Below, one piece after another: positions 10,428 through 21,411 of a DNA stretch of 64,000 nucleotides. The position numbers and the translations under genes were made by a program. The notes below the pieces were generated by a model that did no database searches, was not told where the DNA came from, and saw nothing but the letters and a program-made list of their open reading frames with translations. The first letter of the stretch is position 1. Each line of letters starts with the position of its first letter. The DNA is from Rhodoferax sp. GTDB taxonomy: Bacteria; Pseudomonadota; Gammaproteobacteria; Burkholderiales; Burkholderiaceae_C. The stretch is from the NCBI GenBank assembly GCA_030682475.1, contig JAUXOA010000028.1, forward strand, positions 35,527 through 99,526. The letters run 5' to 3'.

Positions 10428-12113
10428 TTACTTTTCGTTGTTGTCCAGCTTGGCGCGCAGCAGGGCGCCCAGACTGGTGGTGCCCGCATTTTCACGGGCC
10501 GACGACTGGCTCAAAGTGGCCATGGCCTCGTTCTGGTCGGCAGCATCTTTGGCCTTGATGGACAACTGGATGTTGCGCGTCTTGCGATCCACATTGACCA
10601 CCACAGCGGTGACTTCGTCGCCTTCCTTGAGCACGTTGCGGGCATCTTCCACGCGGTCGCGGGAGATCTCAGAGGCGCGCAGGTAGCCGATGATGTCATC
10701 GCCCAGATCGATCTCAGCGCCTTTGGCGTCAACCGTCTTGACCTTGCCGGTGACAACCTGGCCCTTGTCGTTGAGCGTCGCAAAGGTCGTGAATGGATCG
10801 GAATCGAGCTGCTTGATACCCAGGGAGATACGCTCGCGGTCCACGTCCACCGCCAACACCAGGGCTTCAACTTCCTGGCCCTTTTTGTATTCGCGCACAG
10901 CGACCTCACCCGTCTCGTTCCACGACAGGTCGGAGAGATGCACCAGGCCGTCGATACCGGCTGCCAGACCGACAAACACGCCGAAGTCGGTGATCGACTT
11001 GATCGGACCCTTGACGCGGTCGCCGCGCTTGGTATTTTGCGCAAACTCTTGCCATGGGTTGGCTTTGCACTGCTTCATGCCCAGTGAAATGCGGCGTTTG
11101 TCTTCGTCGATTTCCAGCACCATGACTTCGACTTCGTCACCCAAAGCAACGATTTTGGAAGGTGCCACGTTCTTGTTGGTCCAGTCCATTTCGGACACGT
11201 GCACCAGGCCTTCGATGCCGGGTTCGAGTTCCACAAATGCGCCGTAGTCGGCGATGTTGGTGATTTTGCCGAACATGCGGGTGCCTTGCGGGTAGCGGCG
11301 GTTGACGCCCATCCAGGGATCGTCGCCCATTTGTTTTAGACCCAGTGACACGCGGTTTTTCTCGGTGTCGAATTTCAGGATCTTGGCGGTGATCTCTTGT
11401 CCCGCTGTCACCACTTCGGAAGGGTGACGGACACGACGCCATGCCATGTCGGTGATGTGCAGCAGACCGTCGATGCCGCCTAGGTCGACGAAGGCGCCGT
11501 ATTCGGTGATGTTCTTGACCACACCATGTACCACGGAGCCTTCTTTGAGGGTTTGCATCAGCTTGGCGCGTTCTTCGCCCATGCTGGCTTCGACCACAGC
11601 ACGGCGTGACAACACGACGTTGTTGCGCTTGCGGTCGAGCTTGATGACCTTGAATTCGAGGGTCTTGTTCTCGTACGGAGACAGGTCTTTGGTAGGACGG
11701 GTGTCAACCAGGGAGCCGGGCAGGAAAGCGCGGATGCCATTGACCAACACGGTCAGGCCGCCCTTGACCTTGCCGCTGGTGGTGCCGGTGACGAACTCGC
11801 CGGTTTCCAGGGCTTTTTCCAGGCTCATCCACGAAGCCAGACGCTTGGCGGTGTCGCGCGACAGAATGGTGTCGCCGTAGCCGTTTTCGATAGAGCCAAT
11901 GGCCACCGACACAAAGTCGCCAACCTGGACTTCGATTTCGCCCTTGTCACTCTTGAATTCTTCGAGCGGCACATAGGCTTCAGACTTGAGGCCAGCGTTG
12001 ACAACGACAAAGCTGTGCTCGATACGTACCACTTCAGCAGTGATAACTTCGCCCGTGCGCATTTCGGTGCGTTGCAAGGACTCTTCAAACAGGTCGGCAA
12101 AAGATTCTGACAT
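10428..12113 (-). CDS. rpsA: 30S ribosomal protein S1
   Basis: The 561-residue protein contains six S1 RNA-binding repeats and binds mRNA on the 30S subunit during initiation. The N-terminus [13 protein letters not shown] is the standard betaproteobacterial form, which fixes the ATG at 12113; an in-frame ATG at 12125 is less typical. Repeats are visible from the recurrent [13 protein letters not shown] and GVFVGL strands, each followed by a GLVHxSD or GLLHITD motif. No clear Shine-Dalgarno precedes the start, which is common for rpsA since S1 controls its own translation. Confidence 0.97.
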   Translation of the reverse strand: MSESFADLFEESLQRTEMRTGEVITAEVVRIEHSFVVVNAGLKSEAYVPLEEFKSDKGEIEVQVGDFVSVAIGSIENGYGDTILSRDTAKRLASWMSLEKALETGEFVTGTTSGKVKGGLTVLVNGIRAFLPGSLVDTRPTKDLSPYENKTLEFKVIKLDRKRNNVVLSRRAVVEASMGEERAKLMQTLKEGSVVHGVVKNITEYGAFVDLGGIDGLLHITDMAWRRVRHPSEVVTAGQEITAKILKFDTEKNRVSLGLKQMGDDPWMGVNRRYPQGTRMFGKITNIADYGAFVELEPGIEGLVHVSEMDWTNKNVAPSKIVALGDEVEVMVLEIDEDKRRISLGMKQCKANPWQEFAQNTKRGDRVKGPIKSITDFGVFVGLAAGIDGLVHLSDLSWNETGEVAVREYKKGQEVEALVLAVDVDRERISLGIKQLDSDPFTTFATLNDKGQVVTGKVKTVDAKGAEIDLGDDIIGYLRASEISRDRVEDARNVLKEGDEVTAVVVNVDRKTRNIQLSIKAKDAADQNEAMATLSQSSARENAGTTSLGALLRAKLDNNEK

Positions 12114-12260
12114 TTTTTGATGCGGCATTAAGCGCAGGTTAGTTTGCGGTTTTATCCGCGGGTTAGTTGGTTGAACCACACAAGCGGTGCGCAATGTGCT
12201 GCGCGATAGGACTTGTGTGGACCGGTGCGCAAAAGCGTTCAGCTTTTGCTTTGCAGCCTT

Positions 12261-14279
12261 TCAGATTGCGCTGAAAGGCTGTTTGCCCTGCCACCAGGAC
12301 AACACCAGATCGACTGATTTTTCAACGGTCAAATCCGAGTTGTCCAGCAACCGGGCGTCTGCGGCTGGCCTGAGAGGCGCGACGCTACGGGACGAATCCC
12401 TGGCATCGCGTGCTTCCAAATCGGCGCGAAGAGAGGGGAGTGTAGTCGAAATTCCCTTTGAAATCAATTGTTTATAGCGTCTTTGTGCCCGTCTCTTTGG
12501 GCTGGCGGTCAAAAACACCTTGAGAGGAGCGTCGGGGAAGATCACGGTTCCCATGTCGCGCCCGTCGGCGACCAGGCCTGGCAACTGGCGAAAACCGTGT
12601 TGCAGGTCAACCAGTGCCAATCGAACCTTGGGCAAGGTCGAAACCCTGGAAGCGTTCATGCCCGCCTCTTCGGTGCGGATGGCCTCGCTGACATCGGTGC
12701 CGTTGAGCAATACCCGGCCTTGGGTAAACTGGATGGACAGAAGTTGTACCAAGTCCGCGATAGCTTGCTCATCTGAGGCCTCCAGCGCCAGATCGGCCTG
12801 CATGGCGGCCAGGGCCGTGATGCGATAGAGCGAGCCGGAGTCCAGAAAATGGTAGCCCAGCGTTTTGGCCAACATCGCCGCCAGCGTGCCCTTGCCGGAT
12901 GCGGTCGGGCCATCGATACAAATCACGGGAATGGCCTTAGCAGGCGTCTGCGCCAGGGAAAACAGCGCTTCGAAATAGTCGGGGAAAGTCTTGGCCACGC
13001 ACTTCGGGTCTTCAATGCGCACAGGAAGACCGGCCGGGTTGAAGGCGGCCAGCGAAAAACACATGGCCACCCGGTGGTCGTCGTAGGTATGGATGCTGGC
13101 GGCTTTCCAGTCGGCGGGGGAGGCCGGTGGTGTGATACGAATGCTGTCCGCACCTTCTTCCACCGTGGCACCCAGCTTGCGCAACTCGGTGGCCATGGCA
13201 GCAATGCGGTCGGTTTCCTTGACGCGCCAGCTGGCGATGTTGCGCAGGGTGCTGCTGCCCTGGGCGTACAAGGCCATCACGGCGAGCGTCATCGCCGCAT
13301 CGGGAATGTGGTTGCAGTCCAGGTCGATCGCCTTGAGTGGCCAACTGCCGCGTGAAACCTCAAGCCAGTTGGGGCCGCTCAGCACCCGTGCGCCCATCAT
13401 TTGCGCGGCGTCGATGAAGCGGATGTCGCCCTGGATGGAGTCCGCGCCTACGCCCTCAATCCTGAAGCCATTTTGGTCGCTAGTCACCGCAGCTAGGGCG
13501 CCAAGAGCTATGAAATAGCTGGCTGACGAAGCATCGGCTTCGACATGCAGTGTGCCAGGGGATCGGAACCGGCTGCCCGCTGGAATGGTGAAACGCTGCC
13601 AGCGATCTTCACCCGTTGGGTGCAGCACCTGAATGCCAAAGCGGGCCAGCAGGTTCAGCGTGATTTCAATGTAAGGGCGTGAGATCAGTTCGCCCACCAC
13701 CTCAATGACGATGTCCTGCCGGGCTACCAAGGGCAGCGCCATCAAGAGCGCAGTGAGGAACTGGCTTGATACATCGCCGCGCACCTGAATTGGAGTGTCC
13801 AGTTTCAGGGTGGGTTCGCCGATTTTCAGCGGCGGGTAGCCATCTTGTCCGAGATAATCGATACGGCAGCCGAGTTGGCGCAGCGCATCAACCAAATCGC
13901 CAATTGGGCGCTCGTGCATGCGCGGCACGCCGCGCAGTTCATAGTCGCCCCCCATCACCGCCAGCGCGGCAGTGAGCGGACGAATCGCCGTGCCGGCATT
14001 GCCCATGAACAGATCGGCTTTTCTGTTGCTGAGGTGGCCGCCCAGACCGTCGATTTCTACGCTGGTGCCGCGTTGCCGCACGCCGCAACCGAGTTGCCGC
14101 AAAGCGTCGAGCATCACGCGCGTGTCGTCGGAGTCCAGCAGATCGTGCAGGGTGGTCGTGCCCTGGCTCAGGGCGGATAACAGCAGTACCCGGTTGGAAA
14201 TGCTTTTGGAGCCGGGAAGAACGACAGTGCCGCCCGCTCTGTTGAGGGGCGGGATATCAAGAAACGCGGTGGAAAACAT
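12261..14279 (-). CDS. aroA-cmk: Bifunctional EPSP synthase / cytidylate kinase (AroA-Cmk fusion)
   Basis: One 672-residue reading frame carries two enzymes. Residues 1 to about 445 are 3-phosphoshikimate 1-carboxyvinyltransferase (shikimate pathway): PGSKSISNR (22-30), [14 protein letters not shown] (91-104), RPYIEITL, and the C-terminal KETDRI and DDHRVAM motifs. Residues from about 450 are cytidylate kinase: P-loop GPTASGKG (457-464), DSGSLYR, and [10 protein letters not shown]. In most bacteria these are separate neighbouring genes, so the fusion joined aroA to the cmk gene that normally follows it. No internal stop or frameshift is visible. It shares one base with tyrA upstream and is followed by rpsA. 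Confidence 0.96.
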   Translation of the reverse strand: MFSTAFLDIPPLNRAGGTVVLPGSKSISNRVLLLSALSQGTTTLHDLLDSDDTRVMLDALRQLGCGVRQRGTSVEIDGLGGHLSNRKADLFMGNAGTAIRPLTAALAVMGGDYELRGVPRMHERPIGDLVDALRQLGCRIDYLGQDGYPPLKIGEPTLKLDTPIQVRGDVSSQFLTALLMALPLVARQDIVIEVVGELISRPYIEITLNLLARFGIQVLHPTGEDRWQRFTIPAGSRFRSPGTLHVEADASSASYFIALGALAAVTSDQNGFRIEGVGADSIQGDIRFIDAAQMMGARVLSGPNWLEVSRGSWPLKAIDLDCNHIPDAAMTLAVMALYAQGSSTLRNIASWRVKETDRIAAMATELRKLGATVEEGADSIRITPPASPADWKAASIHTYDDHRVAMCFSLAAFNPAGLPVRIEDPKCVAKTFPDYFEALFSLAQTPAKAIPVICIDGPTASGKGTLAAMLAKTLGYHFLDSGSLYRITALAAMQADLALEASDEQAIADLVQLLSIQFTQGRVLLNGTDVSEAIRTEEAGMNASRVSTLPKVRLALVDLQHGFRQLPGLVADGRDMGTVIFPDAPLKVFLTASPKRRAQRRYKQLISKGISTTLPSLRADLEARDARDSSRSVAPLRPAADARLLDNSDLTVEKSVDLVLSWWQGKQPFSAI

Positions 14280-15151
14280 TATTTCTGGTGCTGGGCCATG
14301 CGCCAGTGGGCACGGGCGAGGCTGGCCTGTTCAATCAGCCCTTCAAGGGCTTCGCCGTTGCCACTGGAGATCATGAGTTCGAGCGCCTGGAGGTTGCGCT
14401 GGAAAATTTTGGACTGGGCCAGCAGCTCTTCGCGGTTGGACAGCATGATGTCACGCCACACTTTGGCGTCACTGGCGGCAATGCGGGTGAAGTCGCGAAA
14501 GCCGGGACCGGCCAGTGACAGGTAGTCTTTGCCCTGGGGCTGGCCCGCGATGGCATTCATGAGGGCGAATGAAATCAGATGCGGCAGGTGACTGACGGCA
14601 GCAAACGCCGCATCATGCGCCTCGGGCGACATTTGGACCACGCGGCAACCCAGCGCGGTCCAGACATCAACCGCCTTTTGCAATTGGACCGTCAAGGTGC
14701 GTTCAATCGGCGTGAGGATCACCTGCTTGCCGTGGTACAGGTCGGCATCTGCATGTTCCACCCCCGAAACTTCCCGGCCTGCGATCGGGTGGACCGGGAC
14801 GAACGAGCCGATTTGCTCGCGCAGGGTCCGGCGGCCAGCATCAATTACGTCGCGCTTGGTCGAGCCGACGTCCATGATCAGCATCTGCGGGGTCACCAGG
14901 TGTTTGATGGCCTTGAAGGTGGCTTCGGTGGCCGCCACGGGGACTGCGATCAGGACAATGTCGGCGTCCGACACCGCCAGCAAGGCAGAAGGAGCCGCGA
15001 CATCAATGACGCCCATCTGACAGGCACGCTCCGTGGTGGAGGGAGATTTGCTGTAGCCGACCACCCGTTTGACCAGCCCGGCGCGCCTGAGCGCGAGAGC
15101 GAACGAGCCGCCCATCAAACCACAACCAATGAGGCCCAGTTGTTCAAACAT
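14279..15151 (-). CDS. tyrA: Prephenate dehydrogenase
   Basis: Oxidatively decarboxylates prephenate to 4-hydroxyphenylpyruvate in tyrosine synthesis, or acts on arogenate in some relatives. The 290-residue protein starts with a dinucleotide-binding [14 protein letters not shown] (9-22), followed by DVGSTKRDV and the active-site HPIAGRE motif. It has no fused chorismate mutase or ACT domain. Its start overlaps the pheA stop by one base and its stop overlaps the aroA-cmk start by one base, so the aromatic genes form one operon. Confidence 0.94.
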   Translation of the reverse strand: MFEQLGLIGCGLMGGSFALALRRAGLVKRVVGYSKSPSTTERACQMGVIDVAAPSALLAVSDADIVLIAVPVAATEATFKAIKHLVTPQMLIMDVGSTKRDVIDAGRRTLREQIGSFVPVHPIAGREVSGVEHADADLYHGKQVILTPIERTLTVQLQKAVDVWTALGCRVVQMSPEAHDAAFAAVSHLPHLISFALMNAIAGQPQGKDYLSLAGPGFRDFTRIAASDAKVWRDIMLSNREELLAQSKIFQRNLQALELMISSGNGEALEGLIEQASLARAHWRMAQHQK

Positions 15152-16251
15152 TATGCACCCACGGGGTAGGTGCCAAGCACTTTATAGAACGCACAAAGTC
15201 CCTGCAGCTCCTTGAGCGCTAGAGCGACATGAGGCTGCGAAGGGTGGCCCTGAAGGTCGATGTAAAAATAATATTCCCACTGACCCGTGCGCGCCGGCCG
15301 CGATTCGAACCGCGTCATCGACACACCATGCGTTTTGAGGGGCACCAGAAGGTCGTGTACAGCGCCCGGACGGTTGGGCACGGACACAATCAGGCTGGTG
15401 CAGTCGTTGCCGGACGGGGGCGGGGTTTCCAGGGTTTGCGGTAGACATATGATGGCGAAGCGGGTGCGGTTGTAGGCTTCGTCCTGGATGGCATGCGCGG
15501 CGATGTGCAAGCCAAACTGGCTTGCCGCACGCTCACTCGCCAAGCCCGCCCATGCGGGGTTGGTCGTGGCCAGCCTGGCGCCTTCGGCGTTGCTGGAGAC
15601 GGGGCGACGTTCGACATGCGGCAGGTGCTTGGTCAACCAGGCTTGGCACTGGGACAGCGCCAGAGGATGGGCCAGCACGGCTTCTATTCCTTCGAGCGAA
15701 TTCTCCAGTCGCAGGAGGTTGTGACGAACCAGCAGCGTGACTTCGCCGATCACCTTGGTGGGGGAGTGCAAAAACAGGTCGAGCGAGCGAGTCACCATGC
15801 CCTCGGTCGAGTTTTCCACCCCCACGACGCCGAATTGCACGCTGCCCGCCGCCGTGGAATGAAACACTTCATCAAAGTTGGCGCAGTAGATCAGGTCGGC
15901 GGCGCCACCAAAAAACTCAATCGCGGCTTGCTCACAAAATGTGCCAGCCGGCCCCAACACGGCTACCCGCTGCGGCGCTTCAAGTGCCAGGCAGGCCGAC
16001 ATGATTTCGCGCCAGATGGCCGCTACATGGGGGCTCTTGAGCGGTCCGGGATTGGTCAACTGGATTTTCTCAATCACCTGAGCGACGCGATCAGGCCGGA
16101 AAAATGCCGTACCTTCGCGCTTCTTGACTTCACCCACCTTTTCAGCAACCAGAGCGCGGTTATTGAGAAGCAACAGCAATTGCTGGTCAATGGCGTCAAT
16201 CTGGACGCGCAAGTCAGACAGACTGGACAGGGGGAGGGCGGAATTTGTCAT
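15151..16251 (-). CDS. pheA: Bifunctional chorismate mutase / prephenate dehydratase (P-protein)
   Basis: Converts chorismate to prephenate and then phenylpyruvate for phenylalanine synthesis. The 366-residue protein has an N-terminal AroQ chorismate mutase domain (about 8-95; LRVQIDAIDQQLLLLLNNRA), a prephenate dehydratase domain (about 100-275; GPAGTFCEQAA, GVVGVENSTEG, and TRFAII carrying the catalytic Thr-Arg-Phe) and a C-terminal ACT domain with the phenylalanine-sensing ESRPAR motif. This makes feedback inhibition by phenylalanine likely. It follows gyrA by 47 bases. Confidence 0.96.
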   Translation of the reverse strand: MTNSALPLSSLSDLRVQIDAIDQQLLLLLNNRALVAEKVGEVKKREGTAFFRPDRVAQVIEKIQLTNPGPLKSPHVAAIWREIMSACLALEAPQRVAVLGPAGTFCEQAAIEFFGGAADLIYCANFDEVFHSTAAGSVQFGVVGVENSTEGMVTRSLDLFLHSPTKVIGEVTLLVRHNLLRLENSLEGIEAVLAHPLALSQCQAWLTKHLPHVERRPVSSNAEGARLATTNPAWAGLASERAASQFGLHIAAHAIQDEAYNRTRFAIICLPQTLETPPPSGNDCTSLIVSVPNRPGAVHDLLVPLKTHGVSMTRFESRPARTGQWEYYFYIDLQGHPSQPHVALALKELQGLCAFYKVLGTYPVGA

Positions 16252-16298
16252 GTTTCAGGCCTGGGTTCGGCTGGCAGGCGGTCGGTCCGCCGGAGTCG

Positions 16299-18935
16299 TT
16301 AAAGGGTCGGTTCATCAGGCGTTTCACCCGTGCTGTCATCGGCTACCGGGTTCGCGTCATTCTCGACGATGCGCTGCAGACCGCTCAACTGGGAGCCTTC
16401 GTCCAGACCAATCAGAGTGACGCCTTGCGTGGCGCGACCGAGTTCGCGAATCTCGCTGACCCGGGTGCGTACCAACACGCCCTTGTCGGTGATCAGCATG
16501 ATTTCGTCGTCGACATGCACCAGTGTGGCGGCCACCACTTTGCCATTGCGTTCACTCTGCTGGATGGCGATCATGCCCTTGGTACCGCGTCCGTGGCGCG
16601 TGTACTCGGTGATGCTGGTGCGCTTGCCGTAGCCATTCTGGGTCGCCGTCAATACACTTTGCTGTTCGTCCTCGGCCACCAGCATGGCAATCACGCTCTG
16701 GCTGTCGTCGAGCATCATGCCGCGCACGCCGCGTGCCTGGCGACCCATCGGGCGCACGTCGTTTTCGTCAAAGCGCACGGCTTTGCCACCGTCGCTGAAC
16801 AGCATGACATCGTGCTGACCGTCGGTGAGCGAGGCGCCAATCAGGAAATCGCCCTCGTCCAGGTCAACGGCAATGATGCCGGCCTTGCGCGGGTTGCTGA
16901 ATTCATCAAGCGCCGTTTTCTTGACCGTGCCCATGCGGGTGGCCATGAACACATACTGGTTGGCCGGAAAGCTGCGTTTCTCGCCCGTCAGTGGCAGCAC
17001 CACGGTGATCTTTTCGCCCTCGGCCAGCGGGAACATATTGACGATCGGGCGCCCACGCGAACCGCGCGAGCCCTGCGGCACTTCCCAGACCTTGAGCCAG
17101 TAGAGGCGGCCGCGGTTACTGAAGCACAGGATGTAATCGTGCGTGTTGGCAATGAAGAGCTGATCGACCCAGTCATCTTCTTTGGTGGCGGTGGCTTGCT
17201 TGCCACGGCCGCCGCGCTTTTGCGCCCGGTATTCACCCAAGGGCTGGCTCTTGATGTAACCGCTGTGCGAGAGCGTCACCACCATGTCGGTCGGGGTGAT
17301 CAAGTCTTCCGTGCTGAGGTCAAACGAGCTGTGCTCCACCAGGCTGCGGCGTGCGCCCAGCTTGGTTAGGCCGAACTCAGTCTTGATGAGCGTGAGCTCT
17401 TCGCTGATGATGGTGGAGACCCGTTCCGGCGTGGCCAAAATGTCGAGCAGGTTGTCGATCTCGGTCATTACCTCTTTGTATTCCGCCACGATCTTGTCCT
17501 GCTCCAGCCCGGTCAGGCGCTGCAGACGCATTTGCAGGATTTCCTGGGCCTGCGTGTCGGACAGGCGGTATAGGCCATCGCTGCCCATGCCGTACATCCT
17601 CTCCAGACCGTCCGGGCGGTAGGCGTCCGCGTTGACCATGGCGCCATCGGCGCGGGTGCGGGTGAGCATTTCGCGCACCAATTTGCTGTCCCACGGCTTG
17701 GCCATCAGTTCGACCTTGGCCACGGGGGGTGTCGGGGCGTTGCGGATGATGGCAATGAATGCGTCAATATTGGCCAAGGCGACTGCCAGACCTTCGAGCA
17801 CATGACCACGCTCACGCGCCTTGCGCAGGTTGAACACCGTGCGCCGCGTCACCACTTCGCGGCGGTGCTGCAAAAAGACTTCAATCAGGTCTTTCAGGTT
17901 GCACAGTTTGGGCTGGCCGTTGATCAGCGCCACCATGTTCATGCCAAAGGTGTCCTGCAACTGCGTCTGCTTGTACAGATTGTTGAGCACCACTTCGGGC
18001 ACTTCGCCGCGCTTGAGTTCAATCACCAGCCGCATGCCGGACTTGTCGGACTCGTCCTGGATGTGGCTGATGCCCTCGATTTTCTTCTCGTGTACCAACT
18101 CGGCCATGCGCTCCTGTAGCGTTTTTTTGTTGACCTGGTAGGGCAGTTCATCGACGATGATGGATTGGCGCTGGCCTTTGTCGATGTCCTCGAAATGGCA
18201 TTTGGCACGCATCACCACCTTGCCGCGGCCGGTGCGGTAGCCGTCCTTGACGCCATTGATGCCATAAATGATGCCGGCGGTGGGGAAGTCGGGCGCCGGG
18301 ATGATTTCCATCAACTCGTCAATTGATGCTTCCGGATGGCGCAGCAGGTGCAGACAGGCATCGACCACTTCATTCAGGTTGTGTGGCGGAATGTTGGTGG
18401 CCATGCCCACCGCAATGCCGCCCGAACCGTTGATCAGCAGATTGGGCAGCCGGGTCGGCATGACCAGCGGCTCTTTTTCCGAACCGTCGTAATTGGGGCC
18501 GAAATCAACGGTTTCCTTGTCCAGATCCGCCAGCAGTTCGTGCGCGATCTTGGACAGGCGGATTTCGGTGTAACGCATGGCCGCCGCGTTGTCGCCGTCC
18601 ACCGATCCGAAGTTGCCTTGACCGTCCACCAGCATGTGGCGCATCGAGAAATCCTGCGCCATGCGAACGATGGTGTCATAGACCGACTGGTCGCCGTGCG
18701 GGTGGTACTTGCCGATGACGTCGCCGACGATACGGGCCGATTTCTTGTACGGCTTGTTCCAGTCGTTATTGAGCTCATGCATGGCAAACAGCACGCGCCG
18801 GTGGACTGGTTTCAGGCCGTCCCGGGCATCGGGCAGGGCGCGGCCCACAATCACGCTCATGGCGTAATCGAGGTAGCTGCGCCGCATTTCCTCTTCAAGG
18901 CTGATGGGCAGGGTTTCTTTGGCGAATTGGGTCAT
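16299..18935 (-). CDS. gyrA: DNA gyrase subunit A
   Basis: Breakage-reunion subunit of the ATP-dependent type II topoisomerase that introduces negative supercoils. The 878-residue protein has the catalytic Tyr122 in RYTEIRLSK, the QRDR helix ([15 protein letters not shown], 78-92) and a C-terminal beta-pinwheel with a GyrA-box (QKRGGRGKQ). With the ATG at 18935, numbering matches E. coli: the quinolone-contact position Ser83 is Gln and Asp87 is kept. In many Burkholderiales serC and hisC lie between gyrA and pheA; here they do not. Confidence 0.97.
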   Translation of the reverse strand: MTQFAKETLPISLEEEMRRSYLDYAMSVIVGRALPDARDGLKPVHRRVLFAMHELNNDWNKPYKKSARIVGDVIGKYHPHGDQSVYDTIVRMAQDFSMRHMLVDGQGNFGSVDGDNAAAMRYTEIRLSKIAHELLADLDKETVDFGPNYDGSEKEPLVMPTRLPNLLINGSGGIAVGMATNIPPHNLNEVVDACLHLLRHPEASIDELMEIIPAPDFPTAGIIYGINGVKDGYRTGRGKVVMRAKCHFEDIDKGQRQSIIVDELPYQVNKKTLQERMAELVHEKKIEGISHIQDESDKSGMRLVIELKRGEVPEVVLNNLYKQTQLQDTFGMNMVALINGQPKLCNLKDLIEVFLQHRREVVTRRTVFNLRKARERGHVLEGLAVALANIDAFIAIIRNAPTPPVAKVELMAKPWDSKLVREMLTRTRADGAMVNADAYRPDGLERMYGMGSDGLYRLSDTQAQEILQMRLQRLTGLEQDKIVAEYKEVMTEIDNLLDILATPERVSTIISEELTLIKTEFGLTKLGARRSLVEHSSFDLSTEDLITPTDMVVTLSHSGYIKSQPLGEYRAQKRGGRGKQATATKEDDWVDQLFIANTHDYILCFSNRGRLYWLKVWEVPQGSRGSRGRPIVNMFPLAEGEKITVVLPLTGEKRSFPANQYVFMATRMGTVKKTALDEFSNPRKAGIIAVDLDEGDFLIGASLTDGQHDVMLFSDGGKAVRFDENDVRPMGRQARGVRGMMLDDSQSVIAMLVAEDEQQSVLTATQNGYGKRTSITEYTRHGRGTKGMIAIQQSERNGKVVAATLVHVDDEIMLITDKGVLVRTRVSEIRELGRATQGVTLIGLDEGSQLSGLQRIVENDANPVADDSTGETPDEPTL

Positions 18936-19196
18936 AGGGCAGTCGTATCTGGCTTGTGTCAAAGGCAAGCTCTAATTCTAATGGGCGTCCAGCAAGCTGG
19001 CCGTGTGGCTTCTCGGCAACATCGAGGCGTATTTATGCCGTACTTTTGTAGGCAGACATGCCGATGGCTCTTTTCCGGGTTTAGCGTCGAATGGGGCTGT
19101 GGCACAATGGTATCTACGCTTTAGGTGATGGGCACTTAGAGCGTCTCACAAATATACGCAGCGCTGCTGCGGCTTTTTTTCCCCATAAGGAGAACC

Positions 19197-19862
19197 ATGA
19201 AGAAATTAAATAAAGTGGCAATGCTGATTGCTACCGCAGCACTCGCAACTGTTGCTGGCGCACAATCGATTGACAACTGGCGCAGTTCCGATGGCACGAC
19301 GTGGAAAAACGGCACCAACGAACTGTGCTGGCGCAATGCCTTCTGGACGCCCGCCACTGCGGCCGTCGGCTGCGACGGTGCCATCGTGGCGCCCAAGCCT
19401 GCTCCTGCCCCGGTAGCTGCACCTGCACCTGCTCCCGTGGCGCCCAAGCCTGCTCCCGCCCCGGTAGCAGCCAAGCCGGTACCGGTACCCCCGCCACCCG
19501 CAGCCACCAAGGTGACCTACGCGGCTGATGCGTTCTTTGATTTCGACAAGTCCGTACTCAAGCCCGAAGGCAAAGCCAAACTGGATGACCTGGTTGGCAA
19601 GGTCAAGGGCATCAACCTGGAAGTCATCATTGCTGTGGGTCATACCGACGCGGTGGGCGGTGATCCATACAACCAGAAGTTGTCGGTCCGCCGCTCGGAA
19701 GCCGTGAAGGCTTACTTGGTGTCCAAGGGCATCGAGAAAAACCGGGTTTACACCGAAGGCAAGGGCGAGAAGCAGCCGGTGGCTGACAACAAGACCAAAG
19801 AAGGTCGCTCCAAAAACCGTCGTGTGGAAATCGAAGTGGTGGGTACCCGCGCCAACAAGTAG
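19197..19862 (+). CDS. OmpA-family outer membrane protein
   Basis: The 221-residue protein has a signal peptide (cleavage near GA-QS, about 22), a short N-terminal region with two Cys (ELCWRN and VGCDG), a Pro/Ala/Lys linker built from repeated [10 protein letters not shown] units (about 66-100), and a C-terminal OmpA-like peptidoglycan-binding domain (about 105-216) with [12 protein letters not shown] and RSKNRRVEI. It lacks the eight-strand barrel of E. coli OmpA. Start is firm (AAGGAGAACC before ATG). A strong terminator follows. It is divergent from gyrA. Confidence 0.92.
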   Translation: MKKLNKVAMLIATAALATVAGAQSIDNWRSSDGTTWKNGTNELCWRNAFWTPATAAVGCDGAIVAPKPAPAPVAAPAPAPVAPKPAPAPVAAKPVPVPPPPAATKVTYAADAFFDFDKSVLKPEGKAKLDDLVGKVKGINLEVIIAVGHTDAVGGDPYNQKLSVRRSEAVKAYLVSKGIEKNRVYTEGKGEKQPVADNKTKEGRSKNRRVEIEVVGTRANK

Positions 19863-19902
19863 CTGGCCTCTGCGCCAGAAAGCGGTCTGCCCAGACTGCT
19901 TC

Positions 19903-19931
19903 AAAAAACCCCGCCGCGGCGGGGTTTTTTT
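19903..19931 (+). terminator. Rho-independent terminator after the OmpA-family gene
   Basis: A G/C stem CCCCGCCG-CGGCGGGG flanked by A6 on the left and T7 on the right follows the stop by about 40 bases. It reads as a symmetric terminator and precedes ubiG, separating the two transcripts. Confidence 0.93.
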
Positions 19932-19995
19932 GTTTCTGTCGATCTGGTTCTGCCTCTGTGCGCAATGTGCTTTGTATTTTGTCGATAATCTCCCC

Positions 19996-20718
19996 ATGAC
20001 TTCAACATTGAACGCTGACCCAGCCGAGTTGGCCAAGTTTTCAGATCTCGCGCACCGTTGGTGGGACAAAGACAGCGAGTTCCGACCGCTGCATGACATC
20101 AATCCCTTGCGCCTGGATTGGATCAACGGTCTTTGCCCCCTGGTCGGCAAGCAGGTGCTCGATGTCGGCTGTGGCGGCGGTATTCTGGCCGATTCCATCG
20201 CACGCAAGGGGGCGCAGGTGCTGGGTATCGACCTTGCAACCAAGGCCTTGCGGGTGGCGCAACTGCACGCACTGGAGGCGCAAACCCCCAACGTCCAGTA
20301 CCAGGAAGTCAGCGCCGAGGGTCTCGCAGCACAGGTGCCCGCAAGTTTTGACGTGATCACCTGCATGGAAATGCTCGAGCACGTGCCTGATCCTGCGTCG
20401 GTCGTGCAAGCCTGTGCAACGCTGGTCAAGCCGGGGGGGTGGGTATTTTTTTCGACACTGAACCGCAGTCCAAAATCGTTTTTGTTGGCCATTGTGGGTG
20501 CCGAGTACATGCTTAATCTGCTGCCGCGTGGCACCCATGAGTACGCCAGGATGATCCGGCCCAGCGAGCTGGCCAGTTACTGCCGAGCCGCCGACCTTGA
20601 TCTGCGGCACACGCGGGGCATGGCGTACAACCCGCTCACCCGACGCTACTGGTTGAACGCCGACACCAGCGTGAACTATCTGTTTGCAAGCCAAAAGCCG
20701 GCAGGTGAGATTCTGTGA
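19996..20718 (+). CDS. ubiG: Ubiquinone biosynthesis O-methyltransferase
   Basis: SAM-dependent methyltransferase that performs both O-methylations in ubiquinone synthesis. The 240-residue protein begins with the family-specific [23 protein letters not shown], has the SAM-binding motif [13 protein letters not shown] (about 53-65), and the C-terminal [13 protein letters not shown] region. Length matches E. coli UbiG (240). The stop overlaps the next gene's GTG start by four bases, pairing ubiG with gph as is usual in Burkholderiales. Confidence 0.96.
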   Translation: MTSTLNADPAELAKFSDLAHRWWDKDSEFRPLHDINPLRLDWINGLCPLVGKQVLDVGCGGGILADSIARKGAQVLGIDLATKALRVAQLHALEAQTPNVQYQEVSAEGLAAQVPASFDVITCMEMLEHVPDPASVVQACATLVKPGGWVFFSTLNRSPKSFLLAIVGAEYMLNLLPRGTHEYARMIRPSELASYCRAADLDLRHTRGMAYNPLTRRYWLNADTSVNYLFASQKPAGEIL

Positions 20719-21404
20719 CGGGGAGCACTGGACTGTTTGCGGATGTGCAGGCTGTGCTGTTCGATCTGGACGGCACCCTGATTGACAGCGCGCCAGACCT
20801 GGGCGCGGCGGCCGACATAATGCGGGTGCATCGGGGTCTGCCTTCCTTGCCACTGGCGTGCTACCGCCCGATGGCTGGCGCAGGCGCACGCGGGATGATT
20901 GGCGTGGCGTTTGGCCTGACGCCCGAGCACGCCGATTTTGCCGCCTTGCGTGAAGAATTTTTTGCGAATTACGAGCGTTGCTTGACAGAAAGCACCTATG
21001 CCTTTGAGGGTGTACCTGAATTAATTGCCGATTTGAGGGCACTTGATCTTCCCTGGGGTGTCGTGACCAATAAAGCGGCCCGCTTTACCGATCCCTTGAC
21101 GCGCGCCATGCCCTTGTTTGTATCGGCACGGACCGTGATCAGTGGTGACACCACGCCCCACGCCAAGCCGCACCCAGAGCCCCTGCTTGAAGCTGCCAGG
21201 CGGCTTGCCATTGCACCGGAGCGTTGCCTCTATGTGGGCGATGACGAACGCGATATCGTGGCCGGCCTTGCCGCCGGCATGGGTACCGTGGTCGCCACTT
21301 ATGGTTACCTTGGCCAAAAATCCGATCCATCCCGGTGGGGCGCACATGCCACTATTAATTCTCCGGGGGACCTATTGCAATTGCTTGCCCATGGCTTAAA
21401 ATAA
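20715..21404 (+). CDS. gph: HAD-family phosphoglycolate phosphatase
   Basis: Predicted 2-phosphoglycolate phosphatase, a haloacid dehalogenase hydrolase of 229 residues. The nucleophile motif is FDLDGTLID (Asp17, Asp19), followed by [10 protein letters not shown] (motif II) and YVGDDERDI (motif IV Asp pair). The start is a GTG (GTGA overlap with ubiG), so the two genes are coupled. The 3' end of the gene contains the promoter for ssrA. Confidence 0.9.
   Translation: MTGSTGLFADVQAVLFDLDGTLIDSAPDLGAAADIMRVHRGLPSLPLACYRPMAGAGARGMIGVAFGLTPEHADFAALREEFFANYERCLTESTYAFEGVPELIADLRALDLPWGVVTNKAARFTDPLTRAMPLFVSARTVISGDTTPHAKPHPEPLLEAARRLAIAPERCLYVGDDERDIVAGLAAGMGTVVATYGYLGQKSDPSRWGAHATINSPGDLLQLLAHGLK
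21375..21402 (+). promoter_or_regulatory. Candidate sigma-70 promoter of ssrA
   Basis: TTGCAA and TAAAAT are separated by 16 bases, and the mature tmRNA 5' end lies ten bases after the -10. The promoter sits inside the last codons of gph. Confidence 0.65.
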
Positions 21405-21411
21405 CAGGCTT

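Noticed and set aside
16245..17369. 374-residue open frame antisense to gyrA
   Set aside because: gyrA motifs are complete on the other strand; no domain in the antisense product.
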